64,000 nt of DNA, taken from positions 1,990,529 through 2,054,528 of the forward strand of contig NZ_CP107030.1 of NCBI RefSeq assembly GCF_027474825.1, written 5' to 3'. The stretch comes from Maribacter halichondriae. GTDB lineage: Bacteria; Bacteroidota; Bacteroidia; Flavobacteriales; Flavobacteriaceae. The position numbers and the translations under genes were made by a program. The notes under the pieces are model-generated. The model did no database searches, was not told the DNA's origin, and saw nothing but the letters and a program-made list of their open reading frames with translations. This document shows, in pieces, positions 1 to 9,416 of this stretch. Position 1 is the first letter of the stretch; each line of letters opens with the position of its first letter.

Positions 1-1
1 T

Positions 2-490
2 GTTTGGCGCAAACCGATGCCCGTTGTTTTAAAAGAAAACATTATGGATAAAATCGGAGCATCGACCACATGGCGATGGCATGGATACGACCATGCTTGG
101 ACTGAGGTAGATGGCATCAAAATGAAATCGGTAACGGGTGGTGGCCATTCTGGAGCAGGACTCTTTATCAGCGCTGAAGATATGTCACGATTTGGGTTGC
201 TATTTCTTAGCAACGGGAAATGGAAAGGCGAACAATTGATCAGCGAATCATGGATTCAAAAAGCTATCGAACCTTCAAAACCCAATGTCAATTATGGGTA
301 TATGTGGTGGCTAAATAGAAAAGGCGACCGACATTGGGAAGGCCTTTCCCAAAACATTTATTATGCAGCCGGTTTCGGAGGTAATTTTATCGTCATTGAC
401 AGAGAAAATGATTTGGTGGTGGTCACCCGTTGGTTGGAACCTAATAAAATAGGTGAATTTATGACCAAAGTAAATGCGGCTTTGAAGTAA
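2..490 (+). CDS. Serine beta-lactamase-like hydrolase, C-terminal part
   Basis: The reading frame is open from the first bases, so the gene starts upstream of the window; the first internal ATG at 17 is not its start. About 160 C-terminal residues remain. They resemble class C beta-lactamase/penicillin-binding-protein-like serine hydrolases: a SGGGHSGAGLFISAEDMSRF block, a YGYMWW strand, and a late AAGFGGNFIVID segment like the usual Gly-rich region near the third active-site motif. The catalytic Ser-x-x-Lys would lie before the window and cannot be checked. Substrate is unknown; such proteins are often exported esterases or peptidases. Confidence 0.75.
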   Translation, partial: VWRKPMPVVLKENIMDKIGASTTWRWHGYDHAWTEVDGIKMKSVTGGGHSGAGLFISAEDMSRFGLLFLSNGKWKGEQLISESWIQKAIEPSKPNVNYGYMWWLNRKGDRHWEGLSQNIYYAAGFGGNFIVIDRENDLVVVTRWLEPNKIGEFMTKVNAALK

Positions 491-493
491 TAA

Positions 494-1195
494 TCAGTTG
501 AGCTTTAGTTTTTTTAAGAGCATCGATTTATATACTCGGCCCAGACGGATTTTTTCTCCACAGATAAAGACAAGGTTTCCGTTAATTTTTTCAATCTCAG
601 CAAAATTGATGATGTACGATTTATGCACTTGAATAAAACTACTTTCGGGTAGTTTCTGAATCCAATTTTTTAAAGAATCCAAATAAGTAAACTTTCCGTT
701 TTTGGTTGCTACGGTCACATAGTTTTTATCCGATTCCACATAAAGAATGTCATGAACATTGATTTTGTGCAGCGTTTTGTCTATGTTTAGAAATATTGAT
801 TCCATAGACCTTTCCTCGCTTCTTATATCTTCGGAAGATGGCCTTTCGGTTTTTTTTAGTTTATTGATGGCTTTCAGAAACCTCTCTAACGAAAAGGGCT
901 TTACGAGATAATCACAAATTGTGTCCAGTTCGAAGCTGGCAACCGCATGTTCATGGTAGGCCGTGGTCATAATTATGGCCGGAGGATGCGCAAGCGTTTT
1001 TATGTACTGAATTCCTGAAATATCGGGAAGGTTGATATCCAAAAAAACCACATCCACATCTATTTTCCTTAAACTGGAATTCGCTTCCAAGGCGGATTGA
1101 AACTTGCCGATCAATTCCAAATCCGGAATCTTGGAGATATAATTCTCCAAGATCCTTTGCGCCGGAATTTCATCTTCAATTATGACGCATTTCAT
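494..1195 (-). CDS. LytTR-family response regulator
   Basis: A 233-residue regulator with an N-terminal receiver domain (about 1-120; acidic pocket E7/D8/E9, phospho-acceptor D53 in FLDINLPD, conserved K99 in YLVKPF) and a C-terminal LytTR DNA-binding domain (about 130-230, with the family's YVESDKNYV and FIQVHKSYIIN stretches). Its ATG overlaps the stop of the upstream sensor kinase gene by four bases, so the two are translationally coupled and form a LytS/LytR-type pair. Target genes are not evident from the sequence. Confidence 0.93.
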   Translation of the reverse strand: MKCVIIEDEIPAQRILENYISKIPDLELIGKFQSALEANSSLRKIDVDVVFLDINLPDISGIQYIKTLAHPPAIIMTTAYHEHAVASFELDTICDYLVKPFSLERFLKAINKLKKTERPSSEDIRSEERSMESIFLNIDKTLHKINVHDILYVESDKNYVTVATKNGKFTYLDSLKNWIQKLPESSFIQVHKSYIINFAEIEKINGNLVFICGEKIRLGRVYKSMLLKKLKLN

Positions 1196-2202
1196 AATAA
1201 TTCCAGTTTAAGCCTAACTTGAAAATATTCATTCTCTTCAATATTCAGTTCGTATTTGTTCTTATACAACAGCGATAAGCGTTTTCGAAGGTTTTTCAAC
1301 CCTATTTTTGGGTTGTCGGATTCCGAATCGGATATTTTGATTTTATTTCGACAACTACATGTTAATATATCATTTTCAACTTTGATACTGACCTCGACAT
1401 CGCTTTTTGAGCCACTGTGCTTAAAAGCATTCTCGATCAAGGTGATAAGGAGTAGTGGAGCAATGCTATGGTTCAATTCGTCAATATTCTTAGAATAGAC
1501 AACTTTCTTTAGGTTCTCTGTTCGTATTTTTTGAAAGGCGATGTAGTTATCGATATACTCCAATTCTTTTTCCAGGGGCACTTTGGGCGCATTGCTCTCA
1601 TAGAGCACGTGTTTCAAATTGTCGGAAAGCCTTAATATCAGATCAGGAGCTTCCTGAGGTTTTTCCAGAGCGTATGAATACACGGTGTTGAGGTTATTGA
1701 ACAGGACATGAGGATTGATCTGCGCTTTCAACATTTGTAACTCCATTTCGGTGTGTTCTTTTCTAATAGCTTCCACTTCAGCCTGCTTTTCCAGAAAACG
1801 GAACAACATCCATATAAAGGAAAAGAAGACCAGTGGTACCAAGGTTTGCCAAAGATAATCCGACAGGCATTTCATGATGGAGCATCCACATTGTGCGAAG
1901 TAATTACAGTACAGTTGGGTGGCCAAAAAGGCGATACCACCAATAAGTAATACATAGAGCAGGTACATCTTCCGTCTCACGAAAATAGGAAGTAGCACAA
2001 AATCGTTGACATAGACGATTACCAAAAGAATAAAGAAATATTGAAGGAATGGATTTTCCTTCCAATGATATTCCGGAAAAACAAAAAGTGAGATAAACAC
2101 AAAGAGTGCCCAAAACAATAGGTGGATCAATATCTTGGAAACACGATGGCTTAGAAAGTTCATTGGGTCAAATGAAAGTTGAAAAGTACCAATAATGTAC
2201 AA
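1192..2202 (-). CDS. LytS/YehU-type membrane sensor histidine kinase
   Basis: A 336-residue kinase. The N-terminal 135 residues hold about four hydrophobic segments (near 25-45, 55-75, 80-97, 117-135). A short coiled linker leads to the His_kinase domain, with phospho-acceptor H165 in QINPHVLFNN, followed by an ATPase region with LLLITLIENAFKHS as N-box and a GLKNLRKRL block. There is no periplasmic sensor domain, so it probably senses through the membrane segments. The start could also be Met14 (position 2163), which places the first helix nearer the N-terminus. It is co-transcribed with the LytTR regulator it overlaps. Confidence 0.9.
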   Translation of the reverse strand: MYIIGTFQLSFDPMNFLSHRVSKILIHLLFWALFVFISLFVFPEYHWKENPFLQYFFILLVIVYVNDFVLLPIFVRRKMYLLYVLLIGGIAFLATQLYCNYFAQCGCSIMKCLSDYLWQTLVPLVFFSFIWMLFRFLEKQAEVEAIRKEHTEMELQMLKAQINPHVLFNNLNTVYSYALEKPQEAPDLILRLSDNLKHVLYESNAPKVPLEKELEYIDNYIAFQKIRTENLKKVVYSKNIDELNHSIAPLLLITLIENAFKHSGSKSDVEVSIKVENDILTCSCRNKIKISDSESDNPKIGLKNLRKRLSLLYKNKYELNIEENEYFQVRLKLELL

Positions 2203-2379
2203 GGTGGTAAAAATATGTGTACAAAAGGGAGTTTAGGCGATATGAACGACAAGAATCGGGGTCAAAGCCCGTCATATCAAATGTGTAGTCGTTTATATCT
2301 TCTTTTGAGTTGATGGCACATTTTATTTAGTTGTGCCCTGATGGTGGTTTAGGTTTGAGGAAACAATAATTTGAATACT

Positions 2380-2952
2380 ATGCTAAAACAAGCTTTCTCA
2401 GTGATGGCCTTAGGGTTTTGCTTCCTCCAAGTCACAAATGCACAAACGATCAACCAAACGAAAGTCGATGCCAGAGGCCGCGAAATGCTGTTGGGCAAAA
2501 TCGATAAAATAGGACTGACCGAAGGAGCCTATGCTCTTTGGTTCAACAACCAGCATGAAAGTTATAAGGCCGATACAGAACTCGTCAAATCAATCAAAAG
2601 CGAACTTGCAAAACATAAAATCACTTTGTTCATGGCCACCTGGTGTGGGGATAGCAAGCGGGAAGTCCCGCGATTCTTTAAAATCTTGGAAGCCGCCGAT
2701 TATCCCATGGACCAATTAACGGTGGTGGCCGTTGATCATGAAAAAGACCAGTACAAGAAAAGTCCAGGTGGGGAGGAAAAGGGGCTGAACATCATCAAAG
2801 TGCCTACTTTTATTTTTTATAAGGATGGGAAAGCCGTTAACCGAATCGTGGAATCGCCAGTTGAATCTTTAGAGAAGGACATTAAGGTGATAATTACAGG
2901 AGGTACTTATGTGCCAAACCATAGTAATGTGCCTGTTTTACCTGTTGATTAA
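2380..2952 (+). CDS. Exported thioredoxin-like protein with a CGDS active site
   Basis: The ATG at 2380 is preferred to a TTG nine bases earlier because it directly opens a signal peptide (MLKQAFSVMALGF, likely cleaved after NAQ). The mature part is thioredoxin-like: a beta strand ITLFMATWCGDSKRE, then helices, VKVPTFIFYKDG with the family cis-proline, and a C-terminal helix. The usual CxxC is replaced by C89-G-D-S92, leaving one active-site cysteine, so simple dithiol oxidoreductase chemistry is unlikely; a monothiol or binding role is possible. It converges on the aminotransferase gene and overlaps its end by four bases. Confidence 0.8.
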   Translation: MLKQAFSVMALGFCFLQVTNAQTINQTKVDARGREMLLGKIDKIGLTEGAYALWFNNQHESYKADTELVKSIKSELAKHKITLFMATWCGDSKREVPRFFKILEAADYPMDQLTVVAVDHEKDQYKKSPGGEEKGLNIIKVPTFIFYKDGKAVNRIVESPVESLEKDIKVIITGGTYVPNHSNVPVLPVD

Positions 2953-4100
2953 AGGCTGTTCAAAATATCGGTGGCTTTGGCCAAAGTTTCCTTTTTCTTG
3001 GCGAAACAGAAACGTAGCACACTATCTTGGCGATTGTCCGTATTGAAAGAAGAGATGGCAATGCTTGCCAATTTATGATCGATAATCAAACGTTTTGCGA
3101 AAACCTCATCTTCTTCACCCGTAATCGAGGTATAATCCAACAATTGAAAGTAGGTGCCTTGCGAGGGCGTAAATGAAAATTTGGAATGCTCCAGGCGAGA
3201 CAAAAAGAAATCGCGTTTTTCTTGATAGAAATTATTGAGCCCCAAGTAGTGTTCTTCATTTTTTAAGTATTCTGCCAAAGCCCTTTGCACGGGATGGTCA
3301 ACACAGAACACAGCAAATTGATGCACATTTATAAACTCTTTCATAAGTTCGGCCGGTGCCGCACAATAGCCCATCTTCCAGCCAGTAACGTGAAAGGTTT
3401 TTCCGAAGGAGGCACAGACAAAACTGCGAGAAGCTAAATCATCAAAACGTGAGGCACTTTGGTGTTCGGCCCCATCGAATATGATATGTTCGTAAACCTC
3501 ATCACTGACCAAAATGATGTTGGTCGGCCGCAGAATTTCCTGAAGTTGCAGCATATCATCTTTGGTAAAGATTCTTCCACTGGGGTTATGTGGGGTATTG
3601 ATGATGACCATACGGGTCTTAGGAGTAATCTTCTTCTTGAACTCATCCCAATCGACTTTGTAATCCCCGGCTTTTAATTGAATTGGTATGGCAATACCTC
3701 CGTTCACTTCGATAGCCGGTTCATAACAATCATAACAGGGTTTTAGTACGATTACCTCATCACCCGGATGGACAAATGCGGTCACAGCAGTAAATATAGC
3801 CTGAGTCGCACCCACCGTCACCGTTATTTCACTATCAGGATTATATTTTCTGCCATGTAGTCTTTCAATCTTTTTTGAGATAATTTCCCGAAGACCATAA
3901 TAACCTTGCATGGACGCATATTGGTTATGGCCTTCGCGCATGGCCTTGGTAACCAAACCTATAAGTTCGGCGTCAGCCTCAAAGTTTGGAAACCCTTGTG
4001 AAAGGTCAATGGCGTCGTGTTTTCTGGCCAGATTGCCGACGGTGGTAAAGATGGTGGTTTTTACGTTCGGCAGTTTCGATAGGGAGGTATTTTTGAACAC
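2949..4100 (-). CDS. PLP-dependent methionine aminotransferase
   Basis: A 383-residue class I/II fold-type I aminotransferase closest in pattern to YbdL-like methionine (and aromatic) aminotransferases: early LSQGFPNFEAD, N172 in NTPHNPSG, D200 and Y203 in VSDEVYEH, and the PLP-binding K234 in SFGKTFHVTGWKMGY. It would transfer the amino group of methionine or glutamine-type donors to a 2-oxo acid in the cytosol. Length is normal for the family and nothing is missing. The gene is transcribed alone, facing the thioredoxin-like gene. Confidence 0.9.
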   Translation of the reverse strand: MFKNTSLSKLPNVKTTIFTTVGNLARKHDAIDLSQGFPNFEADAELIGLVTKAMREGHNQYASMQGYYGLREIISKKIERLHGRKYNPDSEITVTVGATQAIFTAVTAFVHPGDEVIVLKPCYDCYEPAIEVNGGIAIPIQLKAGDYKVDWDEFKKKITPKTRMVIINTPHNPSGRIFTKDDMLQLQEILRPTNIILVSDEVYEHIIFDGAEHQSASRFDDLASRSFVCASFGKTFHVTGWKMGYCAAPAELMKEFINVHQFAVFCVDHPVQRALAEYLKNEEHYLGLNNFYQEKRDFFLSRLEHSKFSFTPSQGTYFQLLDYTSITGEEDEVFAKRLIIDHKLASIAISSFNTDNRQDSVLRFCFAKKKETLAKATDILNSL

Positions 4101-4150
4101 GGATTGAGCAATTAGAGGTAGTTTATAAAAGTAGTAAAACGATACCGTTT

Positions 4151-4624
4151 TTACCTAGACTGATTTTTCAAATGGGAAACAACATCGGCAAGGCATCGTT
4201 CTAGTTCCTTTTTCACTGCGCTTTCCCAAAACCGGAAGACTTTATATCCCAATCTTTCCAATTCCGCGTTTACTTCACGGTCACGTTGCATGTTGCGTTC
4301 GATTTTCGCGATCCAGAACTCACGGTTTGTCTTGATCTTTTGTTTTCGTTCTTTCCAATTATATCCGTGCCAATATTCGCCATCCACAAAGATTGCGGTC
4401 TTGTACTTTTTTAGAACGATATCGGGTCTGCCGATAAGTTTTCGGTAATCGATCCGGTAACGATAGCCCGCATGGTACAGTGCCTTTCGAAAGGCCAGTT
4501 CGGGTTTGGTGTTCTTGCCACGTATTTTGCCCATGATCTTTGAGCGCTCAGGTGTGGTATAGAACCCAGATTCCTCATTGAATCGGGGCACCTTGATACG
4601 TACTTCGGAATATTTTTTTGGCAT
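4151..4624 (-). CDS. Vsr-like very-short-patch mismatch endonuclease, zinc ligands absent
   Basis: A 157-residue protein with the Vsr/PD-(D/E)XK nuclease pattern: RSKIMGKIRGKNTKPEL, then GYRYRIDYRKLIGRPDIV with the presumed catalytic D68, then AIFVDGEYWHGYNW, REFWIAKIERN and LGYKVFRFWES. In the E. coli enzyme the HGCFWH and VWEC segments carry cysteines that bind structural zinc; here those cysteines are absent (DGEYWH and FWES). No Dcm-type cytosine methylase lies nearby, so the usual Vsr/methylase pairing is missing. Nicking at T:G mismatches is inferred from family only. Confidence 0.82.
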   Translation of the reverse strand: MPKKYSEVRIKVPRFNEESGFYTTPERSKIMGKIRGKNTKPELAFRKALYHAGYRYRIDYRKLIGRPDIVLKKYKTAIFVDGEYWHGYNWKERKQKIKTNREFWIAKIERNMQRDREVNAELERLGYKVFRFWESAVKKELERCLADVVSHLKNQSR

Positions 4625-4750
4625 GCTTAAATTTATGAAAAGGATATCTTAAGGAAAGAAATTCCATCAATTTAACAAATCTTGCTACATTTTAGTTTCG
4701 ACAATATCTTTAAGGGGAATCTTCTAATTTTAGGAAGTCAACTAACACAA

Positions 4751-5677
4751 ATGGAAAACAGGAACAAACAACAATTACTCTACATCAATCGCATTAACAA
4801 AGTGGTCGAACATATTGACGATAATCTTGATGCCGAACTTTCCTTGGAAAAATTGTCAGAGATTGCCTGTTTCTCGCCATTTCATTTCCATCGTATTTTT
4901 TGCGCTTTGCTAGACGAGACCCCCAATAATTATATTACGAGGCGTAGGATCGAGAAGATCGCGGGCCGTCTTTTCTTCATGCAAAAAGAAGATTCGCTTA
5001 CCGACTTGGCATTGGGGTATGGATTCAAGAGCATCCATTCTTTTTCAAGGTCCTTTAGAAAATTCTATGGTATCAGCGCATCTGAATTTCAAAAAAGGAG
5101 CCAAAATGAGTTTAGCAAGATTGGTAAAATACAAAGCAAGAATGGTACAGAACATGTCTCCTTTGAAAAATACTTTTACACTATGGATAATTTAAAAATA
5201 TGGTTACAAATGAAAACACAAGTAGAAGTAAAGGAAATGCCCGAATTGAGAATGGTACAAGTAAGACACCAAGGCCCTTACAAAGAAATCGGAAAAGCTT
5301 TTGATGCGTTGATGAAATGGGCGGGCCCTAGGGGGCTGCTCAATTTCCCGAAAACAAAAATGGCAGGTATCTATTACGATAGTCCCCGTGTTACCGACGA
5401 ATCAAAGATGCAATCAAGTGCATGTATTACGATTATGGAGGATGTTGAAGTCTCAGGAGAAGTGTCTAAAATTACCATCCCAAAAGGAAAATTTGCGGTG
5501 GGAAGTTTCAAAATAAAGGTGGAGGAGTTTGAGAAGGCGTGGAATAGCATGTCTTTATGGATTCCGGAGAACAACTTTGAACTTCGAAAAGGGCACCATT
5601 ACGAAGTTTACCACAATGATGCGGAACAGCATCCTGAAAATTTATGGTTTGTAGATATTTGCATTCCTGTCAAGTAG
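4751..5677 (+). CDS. AraC-family regulator with C-terminal GyrI-like effector domain
   Basis: The ATG at 4751 (MENRNKQQLLY) is chosen; a longer frame to 4682 has no other support. Residues about 15-110 form the double helix-turn-helix AraC domain (LEKLSEIACFSPFHFHRIF and LALGYGFKSIHSFSRSFRKFYG). After a linker, about 155-308 match the GyrI/SbmC-like small-molecule binding fold (VKEMPELRMVQVRHQGPY, later GKFAVGSFK). This is the Rob/BmrR-like layout in which a hydrophobic or cationic ligand controls transcription, often of efflux genes. No efflux gene is adjacent. A second, free-standing GyrI-like protein is encoded at 51,024-51,509. Confidence 0.9.
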   Translation: MENRNKQQLLYINRINKVVEHIDDNLDAELSLEKLSEIACFSPFHFHRIFCALLDETPNNYITRRRIEKIAGRLFFMQKEDSLTDLALGYGFKSIHSFSRSFRKFYGISASEFQKRSQNEFSKIGKIQSKNGTEHVSFEKYFYTMDNLKIWLQMKTQVEVKEMPELRMVQVRHQGPYKEIGKAFDALMKWAGPRGLLNFPKTKMAGIYYDSPRVTDESKMQSSACITIMEDVEVSGEVSKITIPKGKFAVGSFKIKVEEFEKAWNSMSLWIPENNFELRKGHHYEVYHNDAEQHPENLWFVDICIPVK

Positions 5678-5728
5678 AAATCAAAAAACCCGAACTATCA
5701 TTTATTCCCGCCAGTGGGTTTAATACCC

Positions 5729-5765
5729 CGAAGCCTGCCCGTGACGTTGAGGCGGGCTTGCTTCG
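5729..5765. repeat. Nested imperfect palindrome in an intergenic gap
   Basis: CGAAGC at 5729-5734 pairs with GCTTCG at 5760-5765, and inside it GCCCG at 5737-5741 pairs with CGGGC at 5753-5757, with a 2x2 internal loop and an 11-base apical loop. No T-run follows, so it is not a standard terminator. It may be a REP-like dispersed repeat in the 244-bp gap between the AraC-type gene and the AlkD gene; copy number in the genome cannot be judged here. Confidence 0.45.
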
Positions 5766-5921
5766 AAATGATGAAGGTTATTTCCTTTTAACACCTTGAG
5801 GGCTTGCCCCGAGTTAGTTGATTATAGTTTGGGATTTTTCTTTTTGGAATTTAGAGAAAGAACCCAATTTGGCATAAAATCATTTATTTTAGGAGTTGAT
5901 TGAATTAATTAAAACGATTCA

Positions 5922-6590
5922 GTGCACGAATTCATTAGAACATTAGAATCCGAATTTTCAACGAATGCCGATTCAAAGGTAGCTTTTGAACAGAAGGCTT
6001 ACTTGAAAAATCAATTTGAGTTCTTTGGAATGAAAACCGAAGCAAGACGAATCATTCAAAAACCATTTTTGATAAAAAGTTTTTTGCCACCAAAAGGGGA
6101 AGCAAAGGAAATCATTAAAGAATTGTGGTTAAAACCTGAAAGGGAATATCAGTATTTTTCACAAGAGTTGGCACAGCGATATATCAAACAGTTTGAGAAA
6201 AGTGATATTGAACTTTTCGAATTTATGGTAGTCAATAAATCTTGGTGGGATACGGTCGATGTTATGGTCACAAAGCTCATAGGAGAATATTTTAAAACCT
6301 ACCCAGAACAAAGAGAACGATATGTGCGAAAGTGGATCGACTCAAAAAATATTTGGCTACAGCGATCGGCCATTTTGTTTCAACTCATGTATAAGGAGAA
6401 ATTGGACACTCAAATCTTGACGTTCGTAATCAATTCACTGCTTGGTTCAAAAGAGTTTTTTATCAATAAAGCCATTGGGTGGGTTTTAAGACAGTACAGC
6501 AGAACAAACCCAAATTGGGTCATTGATTTTGTAAACAAAACATCACTTGCCCCATTAAGTAGAAGGGAAGCGCTAAAGCTCATTTCTTAG
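5922..6590 (+). CDS. DNA-alkylation repair glycosylase, AlkD family
   Basis: A 222-residue all-helical HEAT-like protein. It begins at a GTG; the next ATG is far inside the first helices. With that start, the residues known to matter in Bacillus cereus AlkD fall at the same numbers: W109, D113, R148 and W187 (in KSWWDTVDVM, NIWLQRSA and KAIGWVLRQY). This supports both the start and the function, which is removal of bulky or cationic alkylated purines (3-methyladenine, 7-methylguanine) without base flipping. It stands alone downstream of an AraC-type gene; no ada-like regulator is nearby. Confidence 0.92.
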   Translation: MHEFIRTLESEFSTNADSKVAFEQKAYLKNQFEFFGMKTEARRIIQKPFLIKSFLPPKGEAKEIIKELWLKPEREYQYFSQELAQRYIKQFEKSDIELFEFMVVNKSWWDTVDVMVTKLIGEYFKTYPEQRERYVRKWIDSKNIWLQRSAILFQLMYKEKLDTQILTFVINSLLGSKEFFINKAIGWVLRQYSRTNPNWVIDFVNKTSLAPLSRREALKLIS

Positions 6591-6657
6591 ACAAAAAAAT
6601 CCCAAGTTCCATATATTGGAATTTAGGATTGATTTCTTGTATTGAAATTTTAAGTTT

Positions 6658-7404
6658 TTATCCTTTCACCGTAGCACTTAAATACTCGCGGTTCATTCGC
6701 GCAATATTCTCCAAAGAAATTCCTTTGGGGCATTCAACTTCACAGGCACCGGTATTGGTGCAATTTCCGAATCCCTCAAGATCCATTTGTCTCACCATAT
6801 TTTGTACACGATCAACTGCTTCGACTTGCCCTTGCGGTAATAGCGCGAATTGGGAAACTTTAGCCGAAGTGAACAACATTGCACTCGCATTTTTGCAAGC
6901 TGCGACGCAGGCACCACAACCAATACAGGTGGCGGCGTCCATAGCTTCATCAGCAGTATGCTTGTCGATGGGAATCGCATTAGCATCAACGGTATTGCCA
7001 GAAGTGTTTACGGAGATATATCCACCAGCCTGCTGTATGCGGTCAAAGGCACTTCGGTCCACAATCAAATCTTTTATAACAGGAAATGCGGTCGCTCGAA
7101 AAGGTTCGATTACAATGGTATCACCATCGTTGAACTTACGCATGTGCAGTTGACAAGTGGTTATTAAACGGTCAGGACCATGAGGTTCTCCATTGATTTG
7201 TAGGGAGCAAGTACCACAGATACCCTCTCGACAATCATGATCGAATTCAACGGGCTCCTCACCCTTGTTGATTAACTCTTCATTGAGTACATCGAGCATT
7301 TCTAAAAAAGACATATCACCCTCAATACCCTTGATGGGATAATCTACCATTTGTCCTTTTGACTGGGCATCCTTTTGACGCCATATTTTTAGGGTCAGAT
7401 TCAT
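6658..7404 (-). CDS. sdhB: Succinate dehydrogenase/fumarate reductase iron-sulfur subunit
   Basis: A 248-residue iron-sulfur subunit of complex II. The N-terminal ferredoxin-like part has the [2Fe-2S] cysteines in CREGICGTC plus a later one near ITTCQ. The C-terminal part has [17 protein letters not shown] for the [4Fe-4S] cluster and [17 protein letters not shown] for the [3Fe-4S] cluster. It passes electrons from the flavoprotein to the membrane quinone site. It is the last gene of the sdhCAB operon, six bases after sdhA. Confidence 0.97.
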   Translation of the reverse strand: MNLTLKIWRQKDAQSKGQMVDYPIKGIEGDMSFLEMLDVLNEELINKGEEPVEFDHDCREGICGTCSLQINGEPHGPDRLITTCQLHMRKFNDGDTIVIEPFRATAFPVIKDLIVDRSAFDRIQQAGGYISVNTSGNTVDANAIPIDKHTADEAMDAATCIGCGACVAACKNASAMLFTSAKVSQFALLPQGQVEAVDRVQNMVRQMDLEGFGNCTNTGACEVECPKGISLENIARMNREYLSATVKG

Positions 7405-7410
7405 ATTCCT

Positions 7411-9414
7411 CTATTTATAACTCCTAGTTTTCAGTTCGATATTTTCGTACTTCAAATCCTCTTTGTGCAAAACGGCATCTTTTGGCTCGCCTTTGAATTC
7501 CCAAGCGGCCACATATTTGAAGTTCTTGTCGTCTCTTAAAGCTTCGCCTTCTGGTGTCTGGTACTCCTCCCTAAAGTGACCTCCACATGATTCATTACGA
7601 TGGAGTGCATCTTTGGCAAACAATTCGCCCAGTTCCAAGAAATCGGCAACTCTGCCAGCTTTCTCCAATTCTTGGTTCATGCCCTCCGCTTTTCCAGGAA
7701 TTTTTACGTTATCCCAAAAATCGGCACGCAAAGCGGAAATCTCATCGATGGCTTCCTGCAATTCTTTTGCGTTTCTAGCCATTCCACATTTGTTCCACAT
7801 GATTTTACCCAACTTTTTGTGGTAATAATCCACGGAATGCTCCCCGCTGCCATTCATTAATTTGTTCAAGCGCTCTTTGACAGCAGTTTCTGCCGCATCA
7901 AATTCTTTGGAGTCGGTCGGAATAGGTCCGGTTCTAATGTCGTTGGATAAATAATCGCCAATAGTATAGGACAATACGAAGTATCCGTCGGCAAGACCTT
8001 GCATTAAGGCCGAGGCTCCCAATCTATTGGCACCATGATCACTGAAATTAGCTTCCCCGGCGCAATAGCACCCTTCGATCGTGGTCTGTAAGTTGTAATC
8101 TACCCAAAGTCCGCCCATTGTGTAATGTACCGCTGGATATATCATCATTGGAGTTTCATACGGATTCTCATCTACAATTTTCTCGTACATCTGAAAGAGA
8201 TTGCCATATTTGGCTTCGACTACTTTTCTACCCAGTTCTGTAATTTCTTTAGCATCTGCATTTTTGATGCCGTGTGTCAATGCTTCCTCTTTTCCATACC
8301 GTTGTATTGCGGCGGCGAAATCAAGATATACCGCTTCCCCAGTTTTATTTACGCCGAAACCGGCATCACAACGTTCCTTGGCAGCTCGTGAGGCAACATC
8401 TCTTGGAACCAAGTTTCCGAAGGCGGGATACCTTCTTTCCAAATAATAATCCCGTTCTTCCTCGCCCAGTTGCGTTGGCTTTAATTTTCCTTCACGAATC
8501 GCTTGGGCATCCTCTAAACGTTTTGGCACCCATATGCGGCCATCATTTCGCAGCGATTCTGACATCAGCGTCAATTTCGACTGATGGTCACCGGATACTG
8601 GAATACAGGTCGGATGTATCTGTGTAAAGCAGGGGTTGGCAAAAAAAGCACCTTTGCGGTGCGCCCGCCAAGCGGCGGTAACATTACTTCCCATGGCATT
8701 TGTGGAAAGGAAAAACACATTGCCATAACCTCCGGTCGCTAAAACCACTGCGTGGGCGGAATGGCGTTCGATTTCACCAGTGATTAAATCTCGAGCTATG
8801 ATTCCCCGAGCTTTTCCGTCGACCAAAACCAAATCCATCATTTCATGACGGTTGAAAGGTTGGATCTTCCCACGATTGATCTGTCGGTTCATTGCCGAAT
8901 AACAACCTAGCAACAACTGTTGCCCGGTCTGCCCTTTGGCATAAAATGTTCTTGATACCAATACGCCTCCGAAAGAACGGTTATCGAGCAATCCGCCATA
9001 TTCGCGCGCAAAGGGAACCCCCTGTGCCACGCACTGGTCAATGATGTTTGCAGACTCTTCTGCCAAGCGATATACGTTGGCCTCACGAGAGCGATAATCT
9101 CCACCTTTTATAGTGTCATAAAAAAGTCGATAAGGACTGTCGCCATCGCCTTGATAATTCTTGGCGGCATTGATACCACCTTGCGCGGCGATCGAATGTG
9201 CCCGTCTTGGCGAATCTTGATAGCAAAAGGTTTTTACGTTATAGCCCAATTCGGCCAAAGTCGCTGCTGCAGCACCACCTGCTAGCCCTGTTCCTACAAC
9301 TATGATATCGATATTCCGTTTGTTGGCCGGGTTTACTAGGTTGATATCGTTTTTATGTTTGGTCCATTTTTCGGCCAATGGCCCTGATGGAACTTTTGAA
9401 TCCAATATGCCCAT
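7411..9414 (-). CDS. sdhA: Succinate dehydrogenase/fumarate reductase flavoprotein subunit
   Basis: A 667-residue catalytic subunit. An N-terminal dinucleotide motif ([20 protein letters not shown]) is followed by [17 protein letters not shown], where the His is the expected covalent FAD attachment site. Substrate-site segments such as TQIHPTCIP and [10 protein letters not shown] are present, as is the C-terminal [11 protein letters not shown]. Its length and its neighbour, a single large cytochrome b subunit, mark the Wolinella/Bacillus-like type B enzyme typical of Bacteroidota. It oxidises succinate to fumarate on the cytoplasmic face. Confidence 0.97.
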   Translation of the reverse strand: MGILDSKVPSGPLAEKWTKHKNDINLVNPANKRNIDIIVVGTGLAGGAAAATLAELGYNVKTFCYQDSPRRAHSIAAQGGINAAKNYQGDGDSPYRLFYDTIKGGDYRSREANVYRLAEESANIIDQCVAQGVPFAREYGGLLDNRSFGGVLVSRTFYAKGQTGQQLLLGCYSAMNRQINRGKIQPFNRHEMMDLVLVDGKARGIIARDLITGEIERHSAHAVVLATGGYGNVFFLSTNAMGSNVTAAWRAHRKGAFFANPCFTQIHPTCIPVSGDHQSKLTLMSESLRNDGRIWVPKRLEDAQAIREGKLKPTQLGEEERDYYLERRYPAFGNLVPRDVASRAAKERCDAGFGVNKTGEAVYLDFAAAIQRYGKEEALTHGIKNADAKEITELGRKVVEAKYGNLFQMYEKIVDENPYETPMMIYPAVHYTMGGLWVDYNLQTTIEGCYCAGEANFSDHGANRLGASALMQGLADGYFVLSYTIGDYLSNDIRTGPIPTDSKEFDAAETAVKERLNKLMNGSGEHSVDYYHKKLGKIMWNKCGMARNAKELQEAIDEISALRADFWDNVKIPGKAEGMNQELEKAGRVADFLELGELFAKDALHRNESCGGHFREEYQTPEGEALRDDKNFKYVAAWEFKGEPKDAVLHKEDLKYENIELKTRSYK

Positions 9415-9416
9415 AT

